64,000 nt of DNA from Tomitella biformata AHU 1821 (GTDB taxonomy: Bacteria; Actinomycetota; Actinomycetes; Mycobacteriales; Mycobacteriaceae): NCBI RefSeq assembly GCF_000524475.1, contig NZ_BAVQ01000005.1:62001-126000 (forward strand), written 5' to 3'. The notes beneath the pieces were generated by a model. It was given only the letters and a program-made list of their open reading frames with translations. It was not told where the DNA came from and searched no databases. Position 1 is the first letter of the stretch. Each line of letters opens with the position of its first letter. Positions 26,869 through 35,820 of the stretch are shown here, piece after piece. The position numbers and the translations under genes are program-made.

Positions 26869-27567
26869 GTGCTCGGAAATCCCGAGTCGGAGTTCCGGCT
26901 GCGGGTGGCAGACCACGCCATCCGGCTGTTCGCCGAGGCCGGCTACGAGGCCACCACGGTCGATGAGATCGCCGCCGCGGCCGGGGTGTCCCGGCGGACC
27001 TTCTTCCGGCAGTTCCGCTCCAAGGAGGACGTGGTCTTCGCGGACCATCGCACCCTGCTGGAGCAGGCCGGGCGACAGCTGGCGGAGAGCCAGCGAGCCG
27101 GCCAGGACCCCTGGACCGCGGTCTGCGACGCGGCCGAGCTGGTTTTCGACCGCTTCCTAGAGCACCGGGAGATGTCGGTGCGCCGCTATCGCGTGGTCAA
27201 CGCCGTCGAGGCGCTGCGCGAGCACGAGATCGTCACCGTCTACCGCTATGAGCGGCTATTCGCCGACCATCTGCGGGTGGCGCTGCCCGAGGTGGCGCCG
27301 CTGCGGATCATCACGTTCGCATCCTCCGTGACGGCGACCCATAACTATCTCCTGCGCGAGATGCTGCGCGGCAACCCCGATGCGACGGCGGCGCGGCTGC
27401 GCGTCGAGCTGACGGCCGTCCGCCGTTTGTACTCCGAGTCTGCGGAACTGGCCGGGGGACTTGCCGGGGGACGCACGACGGTCGTCGTGACCGTCGTGCA
27501 GGGCGGGGGATCGAGTGCCGAGGTCGCCGAGCGGGTGCGCCAGGAGCTCGACGAGCTGGGCGAATAG
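26869..27567 (+). CDS. TetR-family regulator upstream of the acyl-CoA dehydrogenase
   Basis: 232 residues. HTH region TTVDEIAAAAGVSRRTFFRQF, then a helical ligand domain and a Gly/Val-rich tail (GGRTTVVVTVVQGGGSSAE). GTG 26869 starts two bases after the purE stop, so it can be read with purK-purE. Immediately downstream, between it and the acyl-CoA dehydrogenase gene, lie two copies of the palindrome GGCAC-N3-GTGCC, making that gene the likely target. The ligand may be an acyl-CoA (inference by analogy with fatty-acid TetR regulators). Confidence 0.9.
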   Translation: MLGNPESEFRLRVADHAIRLFAEAGYEATTVDEIAAAAGVSRRTFFRQFRSKEDVVFADHRTLLEQAGRQLAESQRAGQDPWTAVCDAAELVFDRFLEHREMSVRRYRVVNAVEALREHEIVTVYRYERLFADHLRVALPEVAPLRIITFASSVTATHNYLLREMLRGNPDATAARLRVELTAVRRLYSESAELAGGLAGGRTTVVVTVVQGGGSSAEVAERVRQELDELGE

Positions 27568-27589
27568 CCACCTCCACTCATCGAGTGTT

Positions 27590-27602
27590 GGCACTGAGTG
27601 CC
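27590..27602. promoter_or_regulatory. Palindrome A upstream of the acyl-CoA dehydrogenase gene
   Basis: GGCACTGAGTGCC, a perfect 13-bp palindrome with 6-bp arms, 23 bp after the TetR stop. It has the same core GGCAC-N3-GTGCC as palindrome B, 155 bp away, and is flanked by a second pair CGAGT/ACTCG. Confidence 0.55.
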
Positions 27603-27740
27603 GACTCGTGGCACGCGGGCCGCGGTTGGGGTTTTCCTGCCTGACGGCCGATGTTTCCCTGGATGGCCATGGTATTAGTCACGTCATGCGGTAGTATCGG
27701 CCCGGTTGGCAGAGCGGTCTCGGCTTAGGCTTGGACGGCA

Positions 27741-27761
27741 GTGTGGCACGCAGTGCCACAC
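27741..27761. promoter_or_regulatory. Palindrome B upstream of the acyl-CoA dehydrogenase gene
   Basis: GTGTGGCAC (27741-27749), GCA, GTGCCACAC (27753-27761), perfect 9-bp arms, ending 67 bp before the ATG at 27829. The arm length and dyad fit a TetR dimer site. The 261-bp spacer around it otherwise shows only a weak -10-like TAGTAT at 27692. Confidence 0.65.
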
Positions 27762-27828
27762 GGTCCGCCGTAGTCTGACACCCAGCCGGATTTTGCAGCC
27801 CAGTCGATCCACGTGGAGGAGCCTTAAG

Positions 27829-28986
27829 ATGTCAGGAAACCCGAACTTCAGCCTGTTCCAGCTCAATGAGGAGCACGACGAGCTGCGGGCCGCTATCCGC
27901 GCGCTGTCGGAGAAAGAGATCGCGCCGCACGCGAAGGCGGTCGACGAGGACGCCCGCTTCCCCCAGGAGGCCCTCGACGCGCTCATCAACTCCGGCTTCA
28001 ACGCCGTCCATGTGCCCGAGGAGTTCGGCGGCCAGGGCGCGGATTCCGTGGCCACCTGCATCGTCATCGAGGAGGTCGCCCGCGTCTGCGGCTCGTCCTC
28101 CCTGATCCCGGCCGTGAACAAGCTCGGCACGATGGGCCTGATCCTCAAGGGCTCCGAGGAGCTCAAGGCGCAGGTGCTCCCCGATCTGGCGAACGGCGAG
28201 ATGGCGTCCTACGCGCTCTCCGAGCGTGAGGCCGGCTCCGACGCCGCCGCCATGCGCACCCGCGCCAAGGCCGATGGCGATGACTGGATCCTCAACGGCT
28301 CCAAATGCTGGATCACCAACGGCGGCAAGTCCACCTGGTACACGGTCATGGCCGTGACCGACGCGGACAAGGGCGCCAACGGCATCTCCTCGTTCATGGT
28401 CCACAAGGATGACGAGGGCTTCATCGTGGGCCCGCTCGAGCACAAGCTCGGCATCAAGGGCAGCCCCACCGCGGAGCTGTACTTCGAGAACTGCCGCATC
28501 CCCGGCGACCGCATCATCGGCGCGCCCGGCACCGGCTTCAAGACCGCGCTCGAGACCCTCGACCACACCCGCCCGACCATCGGCGCGCAGGCCGTCGGGC
28601 TGGCCCAGGGCGCGCTCGACGCCGCTATCGACTACACCAAGGACCGCAAGCAGTTCGGCAAGGCGATCGCGGACAACCAGGCCGTGCAGTTCATGCTCGC
28701 GGACATGGCGATGAAGGTTGAGGCCGCCCGCCTGATGGTCTACACCTCCGCCGCACGCGCGGAGCGGGGCGAGAAGAACCTCGGCTTCATCTCCGCCGCG
28801 GCCAAGTGCTTCGCCTCCGATGTGGCCATGGAGGTCACCACCGACGCCGTGCAGCTGTTCGGCGGCGCCGGCTACACCACCGACTTCCCGGTGGAGCGCA
28901 TGATGCGTGATGCGAAGATTACCCAGATCTACGAGGGCACCAACCAGATCCAGCGCGTCGTGATGTCCCGCGCGCTGCTGCGTTGA
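27829..28986 (+). CDS. fadE25: Acyl-CoA dehydrogenase (FadE25 type)
   Basis: 385 residues. FAD-dependent alpha-beta desaturation of acyl-CoA, passing electrons to ETF. Family blocks: YALSEREAGSDAAAM, CWITNGGKSTWY, GFKTALETLDHTRPTIGAQ, and the C-terminal IYEGTNQIQR with the catalytic Glu. ATG 27829 has GGAGGAG eight bases upstream; an in-frame extension upstream runs through the operator and is not coding. Syntenic with fadE25 (Rv3274c), after purK-purE. Preceded by two palindromes and followed 31 bp later by a 3-hydroxyacyl-CoA dehydrogenase, so a beta-oxidation operon is likely. Confidence 0.95.
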   Translation: MSGNPNFSLFQLNEEHDELRAAIRALSEKEIAPHAKAVDEDARFPQEALDALINSGFNAVHVPEEFGGQGADSVATCIVIEEVARVCGSSSLIPAVNKLGTMGLILKGSEELKAQVLPDLANGEMASYALSEREAGSDAAAMRTRAKADGDDWILNGSKCWITNGGKSTWYTVMAVTDADKGANGISSFMVHKDDEGFIVGPLEHKLGIKGSPTAELYFENCRIPGDRIIGAPGTGFKTALETLDHTRPTIGAQAVGLAQGALDAAIDYTKDRKQFGKAIADNQAVQFMLADMAMKVEAARLMVYTSAARAERGEKNLGFISAAAKCFASDVAMEVTTDAVQLFGGAGYTTDFPVERMMRDAKITQIYEGTNQIQRVVMSRALLR

Positions 28987-29017
28987 TCTCTCGCGAACCC
29001 GAATAGCTAAGGAAGCC

Positions 29018-29872
29018 ATGAGTATTGAGCTTGTAGGAGTAATCGGCGGCGGCACCATGGGCGCCGGCATCGCCGAGGTCTGTGCCAAGGCCGGCAGCTC
29101 GGTCTTGATCCTGGAGACCAAGCAGGAGTACGCCGACGCCGCGCAGGCGCGGATCGAGAAATCGATCGCGCGCGGCGTCAAGGCCGGCAAGCTGGACCAG
29201 GCCGCGGCCGACGCCGCGCTGGCCCGCGTCGGCGTCACCCTCGACATGAACGACTTCGCGGACCGCGACCTCGTCATCGAGGCCGCGCCGGAGATCGAGG
29301 CGCTGAAGGCGGACATCTTCAGCAAGCTCGACGCGATCGTCAAGCGGGAGGGCATCCTGGCCTCCAACACCTCGTCGATCCCCCTGATCAAGATGGCCAA
29401 CGCCACCCAGCGTCCCGGCCAGGTCGTCGGCATCCACTTCTTCAACCCCGTGCCGGTCATGCCGCTGGTGGAGGTCGTGGTCAGCCTGGTCACGGCAGAG
29501 GAGACGGTTGCGACGGTCACGGAGTATGTCCGGGACACGCTGGGCAAGAAGGCCGTTCGGGCCGGCGACCGCGCGGGCTTCATCGTCAACGCGCTGCTGA
29601 TCCCGTACCTGCTCTCCGCCGTGCGGATGTTCGAGTCCGGCTACGCCAGCGCCGAGGACATCGACGCGGCCATGAAGGGCGGCTGCGGCTACCCGATGGG
29701 CCCGCTCACGCTGTGCGACACCGTCGGGCTCGACATCGCGCTCGCCGCCGCAGAGTCGATGCACCAGGAGTTCGGCGAGCCGCACATGTCCCCGCCGCCG
29801 CTGCTGCGCCGCATGGTCGACGCGGGCCACCTCGGCCGCAAGACCGGGCAGGGCTTTTACAGCTACAAGTAA
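29018..29872 (+). CDS. 3-Hydroxybutyryl-CoA dehydrogenase
   Basis: 284 residues. NAD(P)-dependent oxidation or reduction at C3 of short-chain acyl-CoA. N-terminal Rossmann VGVIGGGTMGAGIAEVCAKAG, then LASNTSSIPL and GIHFFNPVPVMPLVEVV (catalytic His), then the helical domain with PMGPLTLCDTVGLDI, ending in KTGQGFYSYK. Single-domain length (no fused hydratase), as in FadB2/HbdA. ATG 29018 is preceded by AAGGAAG. It forms a unit with the acyl-CoA dehydrogenase and ends at a strong hairpin. Confidence 0.94.
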   Translation: MSIELVGVIGGGTMGAGIAEVCAKAGSSVLILETKQEYADAAQARIEKSIARGVKAGKLDQAAADAALARVGVTLDMNDFADRDLVIEAAPEIEALKADIFSKLDAIVKREGILASNTSSIPLIKMANATQRPGQVVGIHFFNPVPVMPLVEVVVSLVTAEETVATVTEYVRDTLGKKAVRAGDRAGFIVNALLIPYLLSAVRMFESGYASAEDIDAAMKGGCGYPMGPLTLCDTVGLDIALAAAESMHQEFGEPHMSPPPLLRRMVDAGHLGRKTGQGFYSYK

Positions 29873-29886
29873 GACCAAGCACGACG

Positions 29887-29926
29887 GCCGCCGCGATGGG
29901 ATCACCCCATCGCGGCGGCTGTGTTT
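29887..29926 (+). terminator. Intrinsic terminator after the beta-oxidation genes
   Basis: Perfect 14-bp arms at 29887-29900 and 29906-29919 with a 5-nt loop, followed by TGTGTTT. It separates the beta-oxidation pair from the histidine kinase gene, whose ATG is 20 bp further on. Confidence 0.85.
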
Positions 29927-29938
29927 AGGGTGGCAGTC

Positions 29939-31126
29939 ATGAATGCGACGCGCGTGGCCGAGCGCTGGGGCCGATGGGCGGGCCGGCACATGTTCGGCCT
30001 CGACGCGACCGCCGCGGCGGTGCTGGGGATTTTGGCCACGATCACCGCGGCCAGCCAGGGATGGCCTGCCGCGGTGATCTCGCTCGCGATGATCGTGCCG
30101 CTGGCCTGGCGGCGGACCGCGCCCGTCGCGTCCGGCGTGGCGGTGACTGCCAGCTGTCTGCTGTACGTCGCGGTGGTGCCGGCGGGCTCGTTGGCGATGG
30201 TCGTCGCGCCGATCACGGTCTACGCGTTGGCGGCCTACACCGATGGCTGGCCGGGTCCCGCGGGGCTCGCGATGGGCTGGGTCGGCGCGCTGCTGGCCGG
30301 GCCGCGGTACTGGCTCGACGAGTACACCACGGCACTGGGCCTGATCTTCATCATCATGCTGCTTGGCCTGCTTATCACCGTGACCTGGGTCTTCGGCCGG
30401 CTGCGGCGGGTGCGTCGGGAGCAGGTCTCCGGTCTCGCCGAGCGGGCCCGGCTGCTGGAGCTCGAGCGGGAGCAGGAGGCGGAGCTGGCTGCGCTGAGCG
30501 AGCGCTCCCGGATCGCCCGCGAGATGCATGACATCATCGCCCACTCCCTGACCGTCGTCATCGCCCAGGCCGACGGCGGCCGCTACTCCGCCACGCCCGA
30601 CGCGCCTGTGCCCGACGCCGCCGCGCAGGCCCTCACCACCATCGCCGCCACCGGCCGGCAGGCGCTGACGGATATGCGCTCGCTGCTGTCCGTGCTGCGC
30701 GAGGACGGCCCGCGCGAGTTCGCGTCGACGCCCGGGGCCGCCGACATCGAGGGGCTCGTCGCGGATCTGGGGTGGTCCTATCGCGAGATCGGCGCGCCCG
30801 GCACGCTGTCCGCCGGAGCCGGGCTGACCGCGTTCCGCGTGGCGCAGGAGTCCCTGACGAACGTGCTCAAGCACGCGGGGCCCGGCGCGCGGGCGGAGGT
30901 CGAGGTGCGCTGGTCCCCGCGGCGACTAGAGCTCACGGTCAGCGATGACGGCCGGGGTGCGGCCGGCCTCGTGGAGCCATCGCCGGGCGGGCAGGGCGTG
31001 ATCGGTATGCGGGAGCGCGCGCACCTGCACGGCGGCACCCTGGCCGCGGGACCGCACCCCGGCGGCGGCTACCGCGTGCGGCTGGAGCTCCCGTGCGGAC
31101 CGGCCCCCGAGATCCCCGTGGCTTAG
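29939..31126 (+). CDS. NarL-type sensor histidine kinase
   Basis: 395 residues. About four to five membrane helices in the first 150 residues with almost no extracytoplasmic loop (an intramembrane-sensing layout), a short coiled linker, then the HisKA_3 dimer domain with REMHDIIAHSLTVVIAQADG (phosphorylated H197) and a C-terminal ATPase with ESLTNVLKHAG (N box) and VSDDGRGA (G1 box). I start at ATG 29939; an upstream in-frame GTG at 29921 lies in the terminator tail. The next gene, 10 bp on, is its response regulator. Signal unknown; the adjoining ABC exporter suggests an envelope or drug signal. Confidence 0.93.
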   Translation: MNATRVAERWGRWAGRHMFGLDATAAAVLGILATITAASQGWPAAVISLAMIVPLAWRRTAPVASGVAVTASCLLYVAVVPAGSLAMVVAPITVYALAAYTDGWPGPAGLAMGWVGALLAGPRYWLDEYTTALGLIFIIMLLGLLITVTWVFGRLRRVRREQVSGLAERARLLELEREQEAELAALSERSRIAREMHDIIAHSLTVVIAQADGGRYSATPDAPVPDAAAQALTTIAATGRQALTDMRSLLSVLREDGPREFASTPGAADIEGLVADLGWSYREIGAPGTLSAGAGLTAFRVAQESLTNVLKHAGPGARAEVEVRWSPRRLELTVSDDGRGAAGLVEPSPGGQGVIGMRERAHLHGGTLAAGPHPGGGYRVRLELPCGPAPEIPVA

Positions 31127-31136
31127 ATTGACCGGT

Positions 31137-31826
31137 ATGGAAACTCCGATCCGGATCGCCCTCGTCGATGACCAGCAGCTGGTCCGCGCCGGGTTCCGCA
31201 TGGTGCTCGAGTCGCAGCCGGACCTCGTCGTGGTCGCCGAGTCGTCCGACGGCGCGCAGGGGCTGGCGGCGGTGCGGCGCGAGCAGTCGACCGGTGCGGG
31301 AGTAGATGTGGTGCTGATGGACGTGCAGATGCCGACGATGGATGGCATCGAGGCCACCCGCCAGCTGACGGCGCTGGGGGAGCGGCCGCGCGTGATCGTC
31401 CTGACCACCTTCGACAACGACGAGTACGTGCTCGCCGCGATCGCCGCGGGGGCCAGCGGCTTCCTGCTCAAGGACGCGGACCCGGAGGAGTTGCTGGCCG
31501 CGGTGCGCACGGTGCACAACGGCGACGCGGTGATCGCGCCCCGGTCCACCCGTCGCCTGCTCGAGCACGTGGGACCGCTGCTCGGCCACGAGCCCGTCCC
31601 CCTGCCCGCGGACCTCACCGCGCGGGAGCTGGAGGTGCTCGCGGAGATGGCACACGGGCGGACCAATGCGGAAATCGCCGATGCGCTATTCGTCTCCGAG
31701 GCGACGGTCAAGACCCATATCGGAAAGGTGTTGGCCAAGACCGGCTCTCGCGACCGGGTGCACGCGGTGCTCGTCGCGTTCCGGGCGGGGCTGGTGCGCC
31801 CCGACGAGGTCCTGCGGCAGGGGTAG
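31137..31826 (+). CDS. NarL/LuxR-type response regulator
   Basis: 229 residues. Receiver domain with acidic pair D11-D12 and phosphoacceptor D62 (VLMDVQMP), conserved Thr in VIVLTTFDNDEYV and Lys in GFLLKDADPEEL; C-terminal LuxR helix-turn-helix LTARELEVLAEMAHGRTNAEIA and VSEATVKTHIGKVLAKTG. Partner of the kinase 10 bp upstream. I chose ATG 31137; a TTG three codons earlier is possible. Probably activates the downstream ABC exporter genes, though no binding site is evident to me. Confidence 0.94.
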   Translation: METPIRIALVDDQQLVRAGFRMVLESQPDLVVVAESSDGAQGLAAVRREQSTGAGVDVVLMDVQMPTMDGIEATRQLTALGERPRVIVLTTFDNDEYVLAAIAAGASGFLLKDADPEELLAAVRTVHNGDAVIAPRSTRRLLEHVGPLLGHEPVPLPADLTARELEVLAEMAHGRTNAEIADALFVSEATVKTHIGKVLAKTGSRDRVHAVLVAFRAGLVRPDEVLRQG

Positions 31827-31851
31827 CCAGCCTCAGCCCACGGGATGAGTT

Positions 31852-31888
31852 CGCCACCTCGACAACGCTTCTCGCGGTCGATGTGGCG
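31852..31888 (+). terminator. Possible hairpin end of the two-component operon
   Basis: CGCCACCTCGAC (31852-31863) and GTCGATGTGGCG (31877-31888) pair with one mismatch around a 13-nt loop, 26 bp after the response-regulator stop. No T-run, so it may be a weak or factor-dependent end. The ABC gene starts about 60 bp later behind its own ribosome site. Confidence 0.4.
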
Positions 31889-31949
31889 GCGCCACCTGTG
31901 GAAATAGGATTGAGATCGAACCTGATCCCGACCTTTGGAGGCACCGAGA

Positions 31950-32699
31950 ATGACCCCGCCCGTACCCGCGATTCGAGCACTGGGGCTCACCAAGCACTAC
32001 GGCGACGGCGAGGCGCGGGTGAGCGCGCTGGCCGGCGTGGATGTGGAGTTCATGCGCGGGCGGTTCACCGCGATCATGGGGCCATCGGGCTCCGGCAAGT
32101 CGACCCTGATGCATGTGCTCGCAGGCCTCGACACCGCGTCGGCGGGCTCGGTGCTGCTGGGGGAGACGGACCTGACGCGACTGGGCGACACCGAGCTGAC
32201 GATTCTGCGCCGCGAGCGCATCGGCTTCGTGTTCCAGGCCTTCAACCTGCTGCCGGTGCTGACGGCGCGCGAGAACATGCTGCTGCCGATGACGTTGGCG
32301 GGGCAGCGGCCGGACCCCGAGTGGCTGGACGATGTTGTCGAGCGGCTCGGCCTGCGGGACCGGCTGGCCCATCTTCCGCATGAGCTCTCAGGCGGCCAGC
32401 AGCAGCGGGTCGCCGTGGCGCGGGCGCTGCTACCGCGCCCTGCGGTGATCTTCGCGGACGAGCCGACGGGCAACCTGGACTCGCACTCCGGCGAACAGGT
32501 GCTGGGGCTGCTGCGCTCGAGTGTGCGGGAGACGGGCCAGACCGTCGTGATGGTCACCCATGACCCGGTGGCCGCGTCATATGCCGACCGCGTGGTGCTG
32601 CTCGCGGACGGCCTCCTGGCCGGCGAGGTCCACGACCCCACGCCGGACAGCGTCCTCGCGGCGATGCGCGGCCTGGGCGTGGCGGCGGTGGCCCGATGA
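31950..32699 (+). CDS. ABC transporter ATPase (MacB/LolD type)
   Basis: 249 residues. Complete nucleotide-binding domain: Walker A IMGPSGSGKSTLMHV, Q-loop GFVFQAFNLLP, signature ELSGGQQQRVAVARALL, Walker B AVIFADEPTGNLDS and H-loop VVMVTHDP. The FNLLP and EPTGNLD variants mark the MacB/LolD/FtsE group, which power mechanotransmission rather than import. ATG 31950 has GGAGG eight bases upstream. The TGA overlaps the ATG of the permease (ATGA). Works with the permease at 32696. Confidence 0.95.
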   Translation: MTPPVPAIRALGLTKHYGDGEARVSALAGVDVEFMRGRFTAIMGPSGSGKSTLMHVLAGLDTASAGSVLLGETDLTRLGDTELTILRRERIGFVFQAFNLLPVLTARENMLLPMTLAGQRPDPEWLDDVVERLGLRDRLAHLPHELSGGQQQRVAVARALLPRPAVIFADEPTGNLDSHSGEQVLGLLRSSVRETGQTVVMVTHDPVAASYADRVVLLADGLLAGEVHDPTPDSVLAAMRGLGVAAVAR

Positions 32700-35146
32700 T
32701 GCTCAAACTGACTTTCCGGCAAGCGAAGGCGCACGCAGGGCGGTACCTGGCCTCCGTGCTGGCGGTCGTGGTGGCGGTGGGTTTCGTCGTGTCCACGCTG
32801 GTGCTCGGCGCCACCATGCGGGCCTCGACGATGGACTCGCTGGCCGCGCAGTACAAGGGCGCCGACGCCGTGGTCCTCACGAGCGGCGGGGACACAACCT
32901 CGCTCGCCGAGCGGGTGCGGGTGATGCCCGGGGTGCGCGCGATATCGGTCGACCACCGTGCCTTCGTCACCGCGAACCTGGGCAATGGGCCGGAGTTTGC
33001 CGAGATGTCCACGGTCGCAGCGGATGACGCGGCGGACGGGCTGCGCTGGCAGCGCATCGTGGACGGCGCGGCGCCCACTGGACTCGGTCAGGCGCTGGTG
33101 TCCGCAAGCTCTGGCATCGACCTCGGCGCCGAGGTGAAGGTCATCTCGTCGGACCGCGACGTGCCGGACACTGTGCTGGAAGTCGTTGGCCACGCGGACC
33201 TCTCGGGCACGGTCAACAACTCGGGTGGGCTGCGCCTGTATGTCTCACCGGAACAGGCCGCGCAGCTCGCCGGCCCGGATGCGCCGGCGGAGATCCGCAT
33301 CGCCGGGGACGGCCGCCGCTCGCCCGAGGCGCTCACCGCAGCCTTGGCGGCTGTGGCCGGCTCGGACCTGACCGTGCTGACCGGCGATGCTCGCGCGGCC
33401 CAGGTCGCCGATCAGCTCCTCGGCGGCACGGGCGTGTTGAGCTCGGTGCTGTTGTCCTTCGGGGCAATCGCGGTCGTGGTGGCGGGCATGGTCATCGCGA
33501 ACACCTTCGCGGTCCTGTTGGCCTCGCGGACCCGTGAGCTGGCGATGCTGCGGTGCTCGGGCGTCACCGCCGGGCAGATCCGGTCCAGCGTGCGGATCGA
33601 GGCGCTGGCGGTCGGCGTCATCGCGTCGGCGCTGGGTGTGGCCGCGGGCGTCGGGGTCTCGGCGGCGGTTGCGGCCGTGGCCTCCGCCATGGACGCGCCG
33701 ATTCCCTTGTCCAGCTTGGCAGTTGGCTGGGTCGCGGTGGCGGTGGGCCTGGCTGTGGGCATCGTGACGACCTTCCTGGCGGCGGTGGGTCCGGCCCGCG
33801 CCGCGACCAAGGTCTCACCGCTTGCGGCGCTGCGGCCCGTGGAGGTCCCGCTCTCGCATGCCGCCGCCGGGGGCCGACTGAGCCTGGCACTGGGTGGGTG
33901 CGCGGTGCTCCTGGGATCCGTGCTGCTGGGCGTGGGCGCGTGGGTCGCGTCGGTTCTCATAGCCTGCACCGGCGGCCTGCTCGCATTCATCGGCGTGGTG
34001 ACGCTGGGCGGCCGACTGCTACCGAGGGCGGTGTCCGCGGCGGGTGCGTTGGTGGGCAAGGCCGGGGGGCCGGTGGGCCGATTGGCGGCGGGCAACGCGG
34101 GGCGCAATCCGCGCCGGACCACGGCCACCGCGACGGCGCTGCTGATCGGGATCACCCTGACCTCGACCATCGTGGTCGGCGCGGGTGTGCTGCGGACCTC
34201 TGTGGACAGCACCTTGAACGCGCAGTATCCGGTGGACGTGATGGTGTCGGACTCGACCCCGCTCCCGCAGGAGCTCGAGGGCCAGATTGCGAGGCTAAGC
34301 GGTGTGCGGCTGGCCACGCCGGTGCAGCGGATGGTCTTGTCGGGCCCCGGCGGCACGTCGGCCACGGCGTACGCACTCGGGCCAGACGCCGGCGAGGACT
34401 TCCGAAGCGATCAGCAAGCGCCGCCGGCTGGCGTCGTGTCGGCGTCTGCGTCGGACCTCCGCGACCTCGGTCTGGCTGCCGGGTCCGCCGCAGAACTGAG
34501 CATTGAGGGCGGGGCGGGCACCACGGTGCTGATCGCGGATTCGGACGCGCCGGTCCCGCTGGCGAGTCTCGCGAACGCGTCGACGGAGTCGCCGGACAGC
34601 CTGTGGATCCGGCTGACAGACGACCTCACCCCGGCACGGCAGGCTGAGCTCGGCCGGGAGATCCGACAGTTGGTCGCCGCGGCGGCCCCGGCCGGCCAGG
34701 TCTCCTTCGCGGTCGACGGGCGCAACACCTTCAACCAGGTGCTGGACACGATGCTCTACATTGTCGGCGGGTTGCTGTCGGTGGCGGTGCTGATCGCGCT
34801 GATTGGCGTCGGCAACACGATGGCGCTGTCGGTGATCGAGCGCCGACGCGAGACGGGTCTGCTGCGCGCGCTGGGCCTGACGAGGCGCGGGGTGCGGGCG
34901 ATGCTGCTGTGGGAGGCGGCGCTGGTGGCGGGCGTGGCCTCGCTGTTTGGTGTCGTGCTTGGCCTGGTGTTCGGCATCACGGGGACGATCTCCGTCGTCG
35001 GGTCGCCCAATTTCGCGGCCGGCGGTATGCCCTGGCTGCAGCTCGTGGGCATCGTCGTCATCGGCGCGGCCGCGGGGATGCTGGCGGCGGTGCTTCCAGC
35101 GCGTCGGGCCACGCGGGTGCCGCCGACAGTCGCTCTTGCCGGCTAA
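32696..35146 (+). CDS. FtsX-family ABC permease (two FtsX domains)
   Basis: 816 residues. Layout: one membrane helix (about 19-40), an extracytoplasmic domain to about 240, three helices with an FtsX domain (about 245-360), two further helices near 400-440, a second extracytoplasmic domain, and three C-terminal helices with a second FtsX domain (after about 685). Typical conserved stretches are MVIANTFAVLLASRTRELAM and GVGNTMALSVIERRRETGLL. Such MacB-like exporters act on periplasmic or membrane substrates (lipids, antimicrobial peptides). Coupled to its ATPase by ATGA, and preceded by a two-component system, so a sensed-stress export module is likely. Substrate unknown. Confidence 0.93.
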   Translation: MMLKLTFRQAKAHAGRYLASVLAVVVAVGFVVSTLVLGATMRASTMDSLAAQYKGADAVVLTSGGDTTSLAERVRVMPGVRAISVDHRAFVTANLGNGPEFAEMSTVAADDAADGLRWQRIVDGAAPTGLGQALVSASSGIDLGAEVKVISSDRDVPDTVLEVVGHADLSGTVNNSGGLRLYVSPEQAAQLAGPDAPAEIRIAGDGRRSPEALTAALAAVAGSDLTVLTGDARAAQVADQLLGGTGVLSSVLLSFGAIAVVVAGMVIANTFAVLLASRTRELAMLRCSGVTAGQIRSSVRIEALAVGVIASALGVAAGVGVSAAVAAVASAMDAPIPLSSLAVGWVAVAVGLAVGIVTTFLAAVGPARAATKVSPLAALRPVEVPLSHAAAGGRLSLALGGCAVLLGSVLLGVGAWVASVLIACTGGLLAFIGVVTLGGRLLPRAVSAAGALVGKAGGPVGRLAAGNAGRNPRRTTATATALLIGITLTSTIVVGAGVLRTSVDSTLNAQYPVDVMVSDSTPLPQELEGQIARLSGVRLATPVQRMVLSGPGGTSATAYALGPDAGEDFRSDQQAPPAGVVSASASDLRDLGLAAGSAAELSIEGGAGTTVLIADSDAPVPLASLANASTESPDSLWIRLTDDLTPARQAELGREIRQLVAAAAPAGQVSFAVDGRNTFNQVLDTMLYIVGGLLSVAVLIALIGVGNTMALSVIERRRETGLLRALGLTRRGVRAMLLWEAALVAGVASLFGVVLGLVFGITGTISVVGSPNFAAGGMPWLQLVGIVVIGAAAGMLAAVLPARRATRVPPTVALAG

Positions 35147-35167
35147 GACCTGCGTATCGTCGTGTAC

Positions 35168-35791
35168 ATGAGTATGGCGCAGCGCGAGCGGCAGCAAATG
35201 GCGGATCTGATGACGAGCCTCGGACCGGACGCCCCGACCCTGTGCGAGGGGTGGACGGTCCGAGACCTTGCCGCGCACCTGGTCACCCGGGAACGGCGGC
35301 CCGACGCGATGCCCGGCATCATGGTCCCGCTGCTGGCGAAGCACACCGCCCAGGTCCAGGCAGGCTACGCGGCGCAGGACTTCGACGCGCTGCTGGCGCA
35401 ACTGCGCGCGGGGCCGCCGATCTACTCCCCGTTCTGGGCCATCGACGGTCAGGTCAATCTGGGGGAGATGTTCATCCACCACGAGGATGTCCGCCGCGCG
35501 CAAGCGGATTGGGCCCCGCGGGAGCTGAGCGACAAGACCCAGGACTCGTTCTGGCGAATGGCCAAGCTCATCGGCCGGCGGAGCTATCGCAAGAGCCCCG
35601 TCACCGTGGTCCTCACCCGGCCGGAGGGCGACACCGCGACCCCCGTGCACCGGGACGGGCCGATGGTGACCCTGCGTGGGGAACCCTCCGAGCTGCTGAT
35701 GCACGCCTTCGGCCGGGACGCGGCGAAGATCGAGTTCGAGGGCGCAGCTCAGGACGTGGAATCGGTGCGGACGCTCAACCGCTCGCTGTGA
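35168..35791 (+). CDS. TIGR03085-family (DinB-fold) protein
   Basis: 207 residues. Begins MAQRERQQMADLMTSLGPDAPTLCEGWTVRDLAAHLVTRE, given here only as the family pattern in parts: LCEGWTVRDL, AAHLVTRERRPDA, FIHHEDVRRAQ. The DinB/maleylpyruvate-isomerase-like helical bundle has three His that can bind a metal (in AAHL and IHHE), as in mycothiol-dependent enzymes. A thiol-transfer role is a family-level guess. I start at ATG 35168; a GTG six bases upstream is possible. It lies 21 bp after the permease gene on the same strand. Confidence 0.85.
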   Translation: MSMAQRERQQMADLMTSLGPDAPTLCEGWTVRDLAAHLVTRERRPDAMPGIMVPLLAKHTAQVQAGYAAQDFDALLAQLRAGPPIYSPFWAIDGQVNLGEMFIHHEDVRRAQADWAPRELSDKTQDSFWRMAKLIGRRSYRKSPVTVVLTRPEGDTATPVHRDGPMVTLRGEPSELLMHAFGRDAAKIEFEGAAQDVESVRTLNRSL

Positions 35792-35820
35792 CTCGCCGCG
35801 CTGATGACTAACCTGGGGCC

